In this document: one piece after another, positions 1-6,100 of the stretch
Position numbering within the stretch: position 1 is the stretch's first letter
Layout: each line of letters starts with the position of its first letter
Origin: Minisyncoccota bacterium
Lineage (GTDB): Bacteria > Patescibacteriota > Minisyncoccia > Phycocordibacterales > UBA2100
DNA length: 6,988 nucleotides
Direction of reading: 5' to 3'
NCBI GenBank assembly: GCA_020058565.1
Contig: JAGVDT010000095.1
Location: 1-6,988 of the forward strand
Made by a program: the position numbers and the translations under genes
The notes under the pieces: model-generated
Told to the model about the DNA's origin: nothing
The model's input: the letters and a program-made list of their open reading frames with translations, nothing else
Database searches by the model: none

Positions 1-84
1 CCTCCACCTCCACCTCCACCTCCACCTCCACCTCCACCTCCACCTCCACCTCCACCTCCACCTCCACCTCCACCTCCACCTCCA
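1..84 (+). repeat. (CCTCCA)14 hexanucleotide microsatellite encoding Pro28
   Basis: Fourteen uninterrupted copies of CCTCCA start at base 1, so the array may extend further left. Each unit encodes Pro-Pro, and a change in copy number keeps the frame. The tract would form a stiff polyproline-II linker. Runs of proline this long normally stall ribosomes unless elongation factor P helps. Confidence 0.97.
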
Positions 85-744
85 GAAAATCCTGTCTGCA
101 CGCTAACCGCTTCACCAACCGAATTAAATTCCGGTGAAGGCTCACTCCTGACCTGGACTTCTCAAAACGCAGTGTCCGTAGTCTTCACAGGCTCGAGCGG
201 CGGACCAGTCGACCTCAACGGCTCGTTCACGGTCTACCCAATGACAACCACGCTCTACCAGATCATTGCTACAAATTCCGCCGGTACACAGGTTACCTGC
301 AACACTACCGTGGTAGTGCACGAAATTCAGCACGATCTTTCTTGCACCATCTATGCCAACCCAGCGCATATCGAAAAAGGCGAGAGTTCGACGCTTACTT
401 GGACATCCGTCGGTGCGACATCCGCAGATATTTCGAGCATTGGCTCAGTATCGGTAAACGGCTCACAGTCCGTCTCGCCCGATCACGACACTACCTACAC
501 TATGACGGTGCACGACGACTACGGACAGACCTTTACGTGCCACACTGACATTACCGTCACCAAGGAAAAGCAAGTGATCAAATGCATCTTGCCCTCCGAT
601 ATGCTGCCAGAAGACCAGAATCAGCGGGCGATGTTGACAACGTATCTGACGCAAGGTTTCCAGTCATTCTCTACCTGGATGCAGGGTTGGGGCGTAGCGG
701 ACTGGTGGGGCGACTCCGAGCTTCAGCTCCAGTCTGAGTACTAA
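1..744 (+). CDS. Surface/secreted protein with poly-Pro linker and two Ig-like domains (5' end missing)
   Basis: The reading frame is open from the first base and ends at TAA 742-744, giving at least 247 residues; the start lies outside the window. Residues 1-28 are all proline. Two homologous Ig-like beta-sandwich repeats follow: about 31-106 (Cys33 and Cys100) and 113-186 (Cys115 and Cys180). Each begins with C-T-(L/I)-x-A-x-P, has a central LTWTS strand, a T-T-x-Y strand, and closes with TC just before the last strand, so each probably holds one intradomain disulfide. A tail of about 60 residues (187-247) follows; it is rich in Gln, Ser and Trp, with two separate Trp and a WW pair near residues 226-239, and shows no transmembrane segment or sorting motif. 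Such stalk-and-Ig proteins are common in Patescibacteria and usually lie outside the membrane. Adhesion or cell contact is an inference. Signal peptide and anchor would be upstream. A GTG at 172 lies inside the first Ig domain and is not a credible start. Confidence 0.88.
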   Translation, partial: PPPPPPPPPPPPPPPPPPPPPPPPPPPPENPVCTLTASPTELNSGEGSLLTWTSQNAVSVVFTGSSGGPVDLNGSFTVYPMTTTLYQIIATNSAGTQVTCNTTVVVHEIQHDLSCTIYANPAHIEKGESSTLTWTSVGATSADISSIGSVSVNGSQSVSPDHDTTYTMTVHDDYGQTFTCHTDITVTKEKQVIKCILPSDMLPEDQNQRAMLTTYLTQGFQSFSTWMQGWGVADWWGDSELQLQSEY

Positions 745-775
745 AGTACTAAACGCAGTACTAATCAGTACGTAA
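737..775 (+). repeat. AGTACTAA repeat cluster over the stop codon
   Basis: Exact AGTACTAA copies lie at 737-744, 745-752 and 757-764, and a variant AGTACGTAA lies at 767-775. The first copy supplies the stop of the upstream gene, and the cluster places TAA in all three forward frames (742, 750/762, 773). AGTACT is itself a palindrome, so adjacent copies can form small hairpins. The function is unknown. Confidence 0.8.
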
Positions 776-787
776 GTAAGCCTGCAT

Positions 788-824
788 AATACAAAAACCG
801 CTCCTCCCGAGCGGTTTTTGTATT
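788..824. terminator. Bidirectional intrinsic terminator between convergent genes
   Basis: A perfect 16-bp inverted repeat (788-803 with 809-824) surrounds a 5-nt loop. The stem core is CCGCTC/GAGCGG. It is flanked by A5 on the left and T5 on the right, so each strand has a GC stem with a U-rich 3' side. It lies 43 nt past the stop of the surface-protein gene and 48 nt past the stop of thrS, so it can end both transcripts. Confidence 0.92.
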
Positions 825-872
825 CTCGCTTTCCCATTATTTCCGTTAGACCCTTTTCGCCCCTTAGATGTT

Positions 873-2108
873 TTACGCGCGGGTTTTTATTTCGTTTACG
901 AAACGATCTCGTATTTCAGCTATTGGCAGCGCGCCGATTTTCCCTTCGCGGCTTTCGAGTGTAGCGGTCTCTGCCTCGACTTCCTGATCGCCAACGACGA
1001 GCAGGTAGGGGACTTTTTCCATTTTTGCAGTGCGGATGCGTTTACCGAGACTGTCAGTGTCATCTACTTCCACACGAATGCTTTCTGCGGCAAGTTCCGC
1101 TGCAATTTTCTTTGCGTATTCAGCGTGCTTTTCAGAAACAGGAAGTATTTTTGCCTGCACTGGCGAAAGCCACAGGGGAAATGCTCCGGCGTATTTTTCG
1201 ATTAAAAACGCCATGATGCGCTCGATCGCACCGATAGAAGATCGATGCACTACAAACGCGCGTTTTTGCGAGCCGTCTTCCGCGGTGTAGGTGAGGTCAA
1301 ACCTATCAGGCATGCAGAAATCGTATTGCACGGTAAAAGCCGTGTCTTCTTTGCCGTTGACGTTTTTCATCTGCACGTCGATTTTGGGGCCGTAGAATGC
1401 CGCTTCGTCTTTTGATTCCACGAATTTGCTGCCCCGGCTCTTGAGGTGTTTGCGCAGCAGGTCTTCGCTTTTTTCCCATGCAGCATCGTTTTTGTAGTAT
1501 TTCTCGGTATTCGTACGATCGCCGAGCGACAGGCGATAGCTATAGTCTTCGCCGAGCTTTAGGCCAAAAACGCCGGCTACGTATTCGATCAGGTCGAGCG
1601 CGCGGCCGACTTCTTCGACTGCCTGTTCCTCAGATGCACAGATGATGTGCGCATCAGCGAGACAAAAAGTACGCACGCGCTGGAGGCCCATCAGCTCGCC
1701 TGACTGTTCGTAGCGGTAGAGCTGCGCGAGCTCGGCAATACGCATGGGGAGTTCCCGATAACTGTGCGGCCGGGAAAGAAAAAGTTCAAAATGATGCGGA
1801 CACGTCATCGGGCGCAGCATGAATTCTTCGTCGTCGATGACAATCGGCGCGTACATCGAGTCTTTGTAATGTGGGTAGTGGCCGGATTTGCGGTACAGGT
1901 CTAGCTTGGCGAGGTCTGGCGTCTTTACGTGCAGATATCCGCGTCGAATTTCTTCGTCGACGATAAAACGCTCTAGCTCCCGCCGCATCGTTGCGCCTTT
2001 GGGGAGAAATAGGGGAAGACCTTTTCCGACCGAATCAGAAAAAGCAAAAAGGTCCATCTCTTTTCCGAGTTTTTTGTGATCGCGTTCGTTCATTTCGTGC
2101 TCAGACAT
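873..2108 (-). CDS. thrS: Threonine--tRNA ligase, short form without TGS and editing domains
   Basis: This class II aminoacyl-tRNA synthetase joins threonine to tRNA-Thr in the cytoplasm, using ATP. At 411 residues it is far shorter than the roughly 640-residue E. coli enzyme. It starts almost directly at the catalytic core (RDHKKLGKEMDLF, residues 9-21), so the N-terminal TGS and the N2 proofreading domain are absent. Visible core parts are the motif 1 region (about 42-75), motif 2 with YRYE 131-134, motif 3 with Arg297, and the three zinc/threonine ligands of the family, Cys103, His154 (DAH) and His288 (VHR). The anticodon-binding domain spans about 316-411. The start at 2108 is chosen because it precedes the conserved RDH segment; Met6 is an alternative. 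No Shine-Dalgarno is visible; the sequence before ATG is AU-rich. A T-box leader lies directly upstream, so the missing domains are not encoded next door. Confidence 0.95.
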   Translation of the reverse strand: MSEHEMNERDHKKLGKEMDLFAFSDSVGKGLPLFLPKGATMRRELERFIVDEEIRRGYLHVKTPDLAKLDLYRKSGHYPHYKDSMYAPIVIDDEEFMLRPMTCPHHFELFLSRPHSYRELPMRIAELAQLYRYEQSGELMGLQRVRTFCLADAHIICASEEQAVEEVGRALDLIEYVAGVFGLKLGEDYSYRLSLGDRTNTEKYYKNDAAWEKSEDLLRKHLKSRGSKFVESKDEAAFYGPKIDVQMKNVNGKEDTAFTVQYDFCMPDRFDLTYTAEDGSQKRAFVVHRSSIGAIERIMAFLIEKYAGAFPLWLSPVQAKILPVSEKHAEYAKKIAAELAAESIRVEVDDTDSLGKRIRTAKMEKVPYLLVVGDQEVEAETATLESREGKIGALPIAEIRDRFVNEIKTRA

Positions 2109-2136
2109 ACTGTTATGTTATCAATAAATAAAATAG

Positions 2137-2195
2137 TAAATAAAACAAAATCACCCTAGCGAAAGTCCCCGTTCAAGGACTCTCACTAGGGCGAT
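2137..2195 (-). terminator. Regulated intrinsic terminator of the T-box leader
   Basis: The minus-strand arms 2195-2177 and 2168-2150 form a 19-bp stem with a few G-U pairs and an 8-nt loop. It is followed by TTTGTTTTATTTA (2149-2137). The left arm reuses the CCCTAG stretch that forms the 3' side of the antiterminator, so the two structures exclude each other. Confidence 0.93.
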
Positions 2196-2218
2196 CTTTT
2201 GTCGCGGTTCCACCTAGT
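2185..2218 (-). promoter_or_regulatory. T box and antiterminator helix
   Basis: On the minus strand, helix A1 ACTAGG (2218-2213) pairs with CCTAGT (2190-2185), and helix A2 GCGA (2205-2202) pairs with TCGC (2194-2191) around a 7-nt loop. Between A1 and A2 the 5' side carries the 7-nt bulge TGGAACC (2212-2206). This is the textbook architecture, with UGGNACC binding the tRNA acceptor end. The variable base is A, which predicts U73 as discriminator of the cognate tRNA-Thr. Confidence 0.93.
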
Positions 2219-2316
2219 TTTCCCGTCACTTTCTAAGTATTCAAGAAAGTGCCGGGCTCATTTCTCAGATTACTCCGCCAGCTCGCGGATTCGCCCAAAA
2301 CATCGTCGCGGGCAAG

Positions 2317-2335
2317 CTTCGGTTGGTAGCCGAAG
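2317..2335 (-). promoter_or_regulatory. Candidate specifier hairpin (ACC in loop)
   Basis: CTTCGG (2335-2330) pairs with CCGAAG (2322-2317) around the 7-nt loop CUACCAA. The loop shows a threonine codon ACC (2327-2325) followed by a purine, as expected of a T-box specifier. It sits in a possible three-way junction closed by GATTC (2340-2336) and GAATC (2292-2288), beside a second hairpin GCCC/GGGC (2313-2310/2296-2293). A specifier in a terminal loop recalls the ultrashort Stem I class. An ACG in the neighbouring loop is an alternative. Confidence 0.4.
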
Positions 2336-2352
2336 GAATCTCTGATAGACGT

Positions 2353-2380
2353 ACTCTAGCATTGAGCGCATCACTGTCAA
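2353..2380 (-). promoter_or_regulatory. Promoter of thrS leader
   Basis: The -35 is a perfect TTGACA (2380-2375). A 16-nt spacer and an extended -10, TGC-TAGAGT (2361-2353), follow. The predicted transcription start is near 2346, just before the first leader helix, and this matches the T-box boundaries. Confidence 0.75.
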
Positions 2381-2398
2381 TCATGCTCGTAGTAAAGA

Positions 2399-2418
2399 CT
2401 CCGCGCCGAAGCGCGGAG
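2399..2418 (-). terminator. UUCG hairpin terminator after the small basic gene
   Basis: A perfect 8-bp stem, CTCCGCGC/GCGCGGAG (2418-2411 with 2406-2399), is capped by a UUCG tetraloop on the minus strand. It lies 22 nt after the stop at 2441 and is followed by TCTTTACT. The U-tract is short, so efficiency may be partial. It separates the small gene from the thrS promoter, whose -35 begins 18 nt further on. Confidence 0.65.
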
Positions 2419-2440
2419 CCATTTCTTCTGAACGGTGACG

Positions 2441-2650
2441 CTATTTCTTTTTTCGCCTCCGTTTCCTGTGTGGGACAAGCTCGTTCGCGAGGTGTTTCGC
2501 GCGGCTTTTCTCTCCATGCAGGCGTGGATCTTTTAAGAGAATCTGCGCCACCGTGCTTACCAGATGCTTCCGTTTCAGGTCGCGGAACTTATCACTCCGC
2601 ATAAGTATGCCGAGAAGCGATTCCGCGTCCTTCGTAAGCAGCTTTTGCAT
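2441..2650 (-). CDS. Small basic protein of unknown function (69 aa)
   Basis: The product starts MQKLLTKDAESLLGILM and ends in a nearly all-basic tail, HRKRRRKKK. The body (residues 1-58) alternates Leu/Ile/Val with Lys/Arg/Asp and is probably helical; there is no transmembrane segment or Cys. The charge and tail suggest binding to nucleic acid or the ribosome, but this is inference and I do not recognise the family. The start at 2650 is chosen because AAGGAG (2660-2655) lies just upstream and a candidate promoter sits about 35 nt above. The same frame stays open to a TTG at 2830 (129 residues), but that version lacks a ribosome site and crosses the promoter and the 2799-2836 dyad. A hairpin terminator follows the stop, supporting an independent one-gene unit. 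Confidence 0.6.
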   Translation of the reverse strand: MQKLLTKDAESLLGILMRSDKFRDLKRKHLVSTVAQILLKDPRLHGEKSRAKHLANELVPHRKRRRKKK

Positions 2651-2654
2651 GATG

Positions 2655-2660
2655 CTCCTT
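2655..2660 (-). promoter_or_regulatory. Shine-Dalgarno AAGGAG for the 69-aa gene
   Basis: GAAAGGAG ends 4 nt before the ATG at 2650. It decides this start over the upstream in-frame ATGs and the TTG at 2830. thrS, dnaE and rnhB have no comparable site. Confidence 0.6.
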
Positions 2661-2684
2661 TCATCCGGTTGACCCGCTAATTTG

Positions 2685-2713
2685 AGAATCATAAAAATCA
2701 TGCGTCTTGTCAA
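2685..2713 (-). promoter_or_regulatory. Possible promoter of the 69-aa gene
   Basis: There is a perfect -35 TTGACA at 2713-2708. At 17 nt the -10 would be the weak GATTCT (2690-2685); the better hexamer TATGAT (2693-2688) is only 14 nt away. A start near 2678 would give a leader of about 28 nt containing the Shine-Dalgarno. Confidence 0.35.
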
Positions 2714-2798
2714 CAGTGGCCTCTCTCCATCAAATAAAGAACAGCCACGACGCATATTTTTCAGAAGGCCTCGCACGCTAAAATGCCGAGCGAATAGA

Positions 2799-2836
2799 TA
2801 TAGTTTGAGATCCACGGCCGTGACTTTCAAACTATA
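2799..2836. repeat. 38-bp dyad symmetry (operator- or hairpin-like)
   Basis: Outer arms TATAGTTTGA (2799-2808) and TCAAACTATA (2827-2836) are perfectly inverted. They share one centre (2817.5) with the inner palindrome CACGGCCGTG (2813-2822). Between arms and core one A-T pair and one G-T pair also match, leaving two mismatches. No U-tract follows on either strand, so it is not an obvious terminator. It lies about 85 bp upstream of the candidate promoter of the 69-aa gene. Confidence 0.75.
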
Positions 2837-3145
2837 CGTCCCGTTGAAAAAACGCTGCGGCTGCCGATCTTGTGTCGCACATCCCGAAACCGACTGCTGA
2901 TTATGCTTGAGGTGCTGGCAGGGAAGCGGGAGCGGCTGGCGCAGGCGTTGAAGTCAGGAGCCTGGCTTTGTCGAGCGCAGCAGCGAACTTCGGCTTAGTC
3001 GGATACGGTATATTTTTCGCTCGTATTGCAGAAAGTACAGCTTTTCGAGCCGAAATCTATTGCTGGCGCTTTCCACGATGAAGGCCGAAGTTGCTTCACG
3101 CGCAAGCTGCTGTTCAAAGAATCTTCGCACGAATTCGGGAGTACT
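2837..3145. other. Gene-poor stretch downstream of dnaE
   Basis: I see no tRNA, terminator or recognisable gene in these 309 bases. On the minus strand a frame runs from GTG 3130 to TGA 2954 (58 codons, product start MRRFFEQQLAREATSAF) without a ribosome site. A second minus frame, open from a TAG near 3059 to a TAA near 2900, has no usual start and ends in a Pro/Ala-rich tail (TPAPAAPASLPAPQA). Together they could be a frameshifted remnant of a short gene, or chance openness in a GC-rich region. A 9-bp inverted repeat (aacttcggc near 2987, gccgaagtt near 3084) is also present. Confidence 0.4.
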
Positions 3146-6100
3146 TTAGAGTACCTTAGCCCTATCTACCGCGAAGCTTGATTGGCCGTTGCGGTCGGAA
3201 AATTTGCCTTTGAGCATGATGCATGCGCCCGGGACGAAAAGTGCCGGGTATTCTTTATACGTGCGCGGGAAAACCACTATTTCCATGGCACCCGACATAT
3301 CAGAAAGGTTGCCGAAAAGCATCGGCTCGCCGTTTTTGGTGACTATAGAGCGAGCGCTTTCCAGGTAGCCGGCAACTACCGTCTCTACTCCGCGAGGAAA
3401 ACTATCGCGCATGTCTTTGATCGGCTTTTGCTTGGCGAGCTTTGCTTTATGCTGGTCTAGCGGGTGGCCTGAAATATAGAGACCGAGCAATTCTTTTTCC
3501 CAGGCGAGTTTGTCGGGAAGCGATGCTGGGGGGGCTTCCGGAAGTTTTAATTCAGAACGAGCGACTGTGGCTGCGCCAAAGAGAGAGCCCTGGTCTGAAG
3601 GTGCGGCGTTACTCTCTTTGTGGAAGGTGAGTAGGCCTTCGAGATTGGCTAGCAATGCTCCGCGTTCTCCAAGCTCGTCCAGGGCGCCGGCTTTGATCAG
3701 AGACTCGAGCTGCTTTTTATTAAGTTTTTTATCCGGCACGCGCGTGAGAAAATCCGCTATAGAGGTGAATTTCCCGCCCTCCTTGCGTGCCGCAATGATC
3801 GAATCGGCCACACCGGTGCCGAAGTTTTTTATGGAATACAGTCCAAAACGGATTTTTGCCTGCCCTGAGCTTGCTGGCGGCGAGTTTGTCGAATCTGTCG
3901 AAGGGTCGTCAACCACGGTAAAGGTACCGAAACTTTCCTGAATCGACGGAGGTAGTATTGCAATTTTCATGCGCGCGCACTCGGCCACAACTTCTGCGAT
4001 TTTTTCTACGTCACCCGCATCAGCGGTCAACACTGCCGCCATGTAGTCCACGGGAAAATTCGCTTTCATGTACGCGGTTTTGTAGGCAAGGTTTCCATAC
4101 GAAGCGGCGTGGGCCTTGTTGAAGCCGTAGGCAGCAAACGTCTCGATCTGGTTCCAAAGCTCTTCGGCAACTTCTCGTTTCATGCCGTTTTTGACGCAGC
4201 CTTCCACCAGGTGTTCTTTTTGTTTTTTCATTTCCTCGGGCAATTTTTTCCCCACTGCCTTGCGCAGTTTATCTGCTTCGCCCCACGAATACCCCGCGAG
4301 CTGCACGGCGATGAGCAAAAGGTCGTCCTGGTAGATCAAAACGCCGTACGAGGCCTTGAGTATCGGCGCCATGCGCGGGTCGAGGTATTTCACGAGCGCG
4401 GGGTTATGTTTGCGCTTGATGTAATCGGGGATGAAAGCCAAAGGCCCGGGGCGATAGAGCGCGACCATTGCGTTTAGATCGTGTACGGTGGTCGGCTTCA
4501 GCTCTTTGAGGTATTGGGTCATACCGCTTCCCGACATTTGGAATACGCCGAGTGTTTCGCCGCGCGTAAGCATGTCATAGACTTTTTTGTCATCGAGGGG
4601 GAGTCGGTCGAAATCCACTTCGACACCAAGGCGTTCTTTCACGCGGTCGCGTGCGTCCGCGAGTACGGAGAGGTTCGTGAGCCCCAAAAAATCGAATTTC
4701 AAAAGCCCCACGCCACCGTATTCGTCGACGATAGAATACATGTCGTATTGTGTGATCGTTTTGCCGCCTTTGGGGTCGAGCTGTATCGGAGCGTAGTCCG
4801 TCACCGGGGTCGGCGCCATCACGATGCCAGCGGCGTGCACTCCTACGTGGCGCGAATTGCCTTCGACTTTTCGAGCAAGGTCGAGGATTTCGCGCGCTAC
4901 CGGGTCTTTTTTGTACGCGGTCATCAAATCCGGTGTCGACTCCAGCGCGCTTTCTATGGTGACGGGAAAGCCTTGTTTGCCAAAAGGAATCAGCTTCGCT
5001 ATGCGATCACCGGTGCCATAGCTATGGCCGAGGGCTCTTGAGACATCGCGCACGGCTGCGCGAGCCAAAAGAGTTCCAAATGTTCCTATTTGAATTACGT
5101 GGTCGTCGCCGTATTGCTTGCGCGCATAATCAATCAGCTCGTCGCGTCTGTTGTCGGCAATATCCATATCGATATCTGGCGCCGAAGGGCGTTCTGGGTT
5201 GAGAAAACGCTCAAAAGGCATGTTGAACTCAATTGGGTTTACGGTGGTGATGCCGCATAGATATGAGACGAGCGAGCCGGCCGCCGAACCACGAGTGTTG
5301 GTGATGATGCCGACTTCTCGTGCGTGTCCGAGAAGGTCGGCCACGATGAGAAAATACGAGGCGTAGCCTTTTTTCTCAATTATTCCTAGTTCGTAGTCCA
5401 TGCGCTCTCGCAGCTCTTTTGTGTCTGCAAGTCCGCGCATTGGGATGCCTTTTTCGGCGAGCATGCGTAGCTCGGCATTGTCGCTCGAGCCTTTTGGGAT
5501 CGGGTAAACCGGGAATATTGCTTTGCCCAGCGCTAGCTCCAAATTGCACTTTTCCGCAATCTTTACAGAATTCTCCACGGCCTCTGGAATGTGCGCAAAA
5601 AGACTCTCCATTTTTTCGATCGTCGTAAACGAAAGGTCGGGGAGGTTTTCCTCGGCATCGCGATTAAGCGACCCTCCATCACGGATTTTCTGCACCAGCT
5701 CTCGCGCCACCGCGTCGTCACGTTCCATAAACTGCACGTCCTGCGCTGCCACCAGCGGCACGCCGGTTTTTTTAGAAAGCTCGATCACTTTTTTCATTCG
5801 AGCTTCGTGGTTTTCTACTTCGGGGTGTTTAGTGATTTCAAGATAGAAATCGCCTCCGCCGGAGGCGGATCCGCCTTCGGCGGAAAAAATTTCCTTGTGC
5901 CAATGGACTATTTCTTCTGAACGCTTTTTGTCGTCTATGGCCGGGATGTGCTCACCTGCAAAGCTCGGCATGATGCATACGAGGCCTTCGTGGTATTTCT
6001 CGATGAGCTCGCGGTCAATGCGCGGCCGGTGATGGAAACCCTCGAGGTGGCTCCAGGTCACGAGCTGCATCAAATTGTCGTAGCCTTTTTTATTTTTGGC

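Larger units (their letters stand above)
2109..2346 (-). promoter_or_regulatory. T-box riboswitch leader of thrS (tRNA-Thr sensing)
   Basis: The leader runs from the predicted transcription start (about 2346) to the thrS ATG. In RNA order it holds a compact 5' domain (about 2345-2265, closed by UCAGA/UCUGA), a Stem III hairpin (2256-2222, with CCCG/CGGG and an 8-bp CACUUUCU/AGAAAGUG helix), the T box with antiterminator (2218-2185), and a terminator with U-rich tail (2195-2137). By the established mechanism, uncharged tRNA pairs its anticodon with a specifier codon and its NCCA end with the T-box bulge. This holds the antiterminator and lets thrS be transcribed. The 3' half is canonical. The 5' domain, about 80 nt, is much smaller than a classical Stem I plus Stem II, and I could not place the usual AGUA/GAA specifier-loop elements with confidence. 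Confidence 0.88.

Noticed and set aside
1..84. Hexamer array as a CRISPR or non-coding satellite
   Set aside because: There are no spacers, the unit is 6 bp, and it is in frame with a clear protein domain.
172..744. Surface protein starting at GTG 172
   Set aside because: The start would cut the first Ig-like domain, and the frame is open and domain-like upstream to base 1.
2323..2604. Plus-strand 93-codon frame through the T-box leader and terminator
   Set aside because: It is opposite the structured leader, promoter and UUCG hairpin, with no ribosome site or recognisable product.
2441..2830. 129-residue version of the small minus-strand gene starting at TTG 2830
   Set aside because: The start has no ribosome site, lies within the 2799-2836 dyad, and the reading frame would run through a good -35 box; the ATG at 2650 has AAGGAG.
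2837..3145. Structured RNA (SRP RNA, RNase P RNA, tmRNA or tRNA) in the gene-poor stretch
   Set aside because: None of the signature motifs I know for these RNAs is present, and no tRNA cloverleaf or TTCGAAT loop is seen.
4109..5041. Long plus-strand open frames (4109-4477, 4481-5041) opposite dnaE
   Set aside because: They lie antisense to strongly conserved dnaE codons and their products show no recognisable domain or ribosome site.
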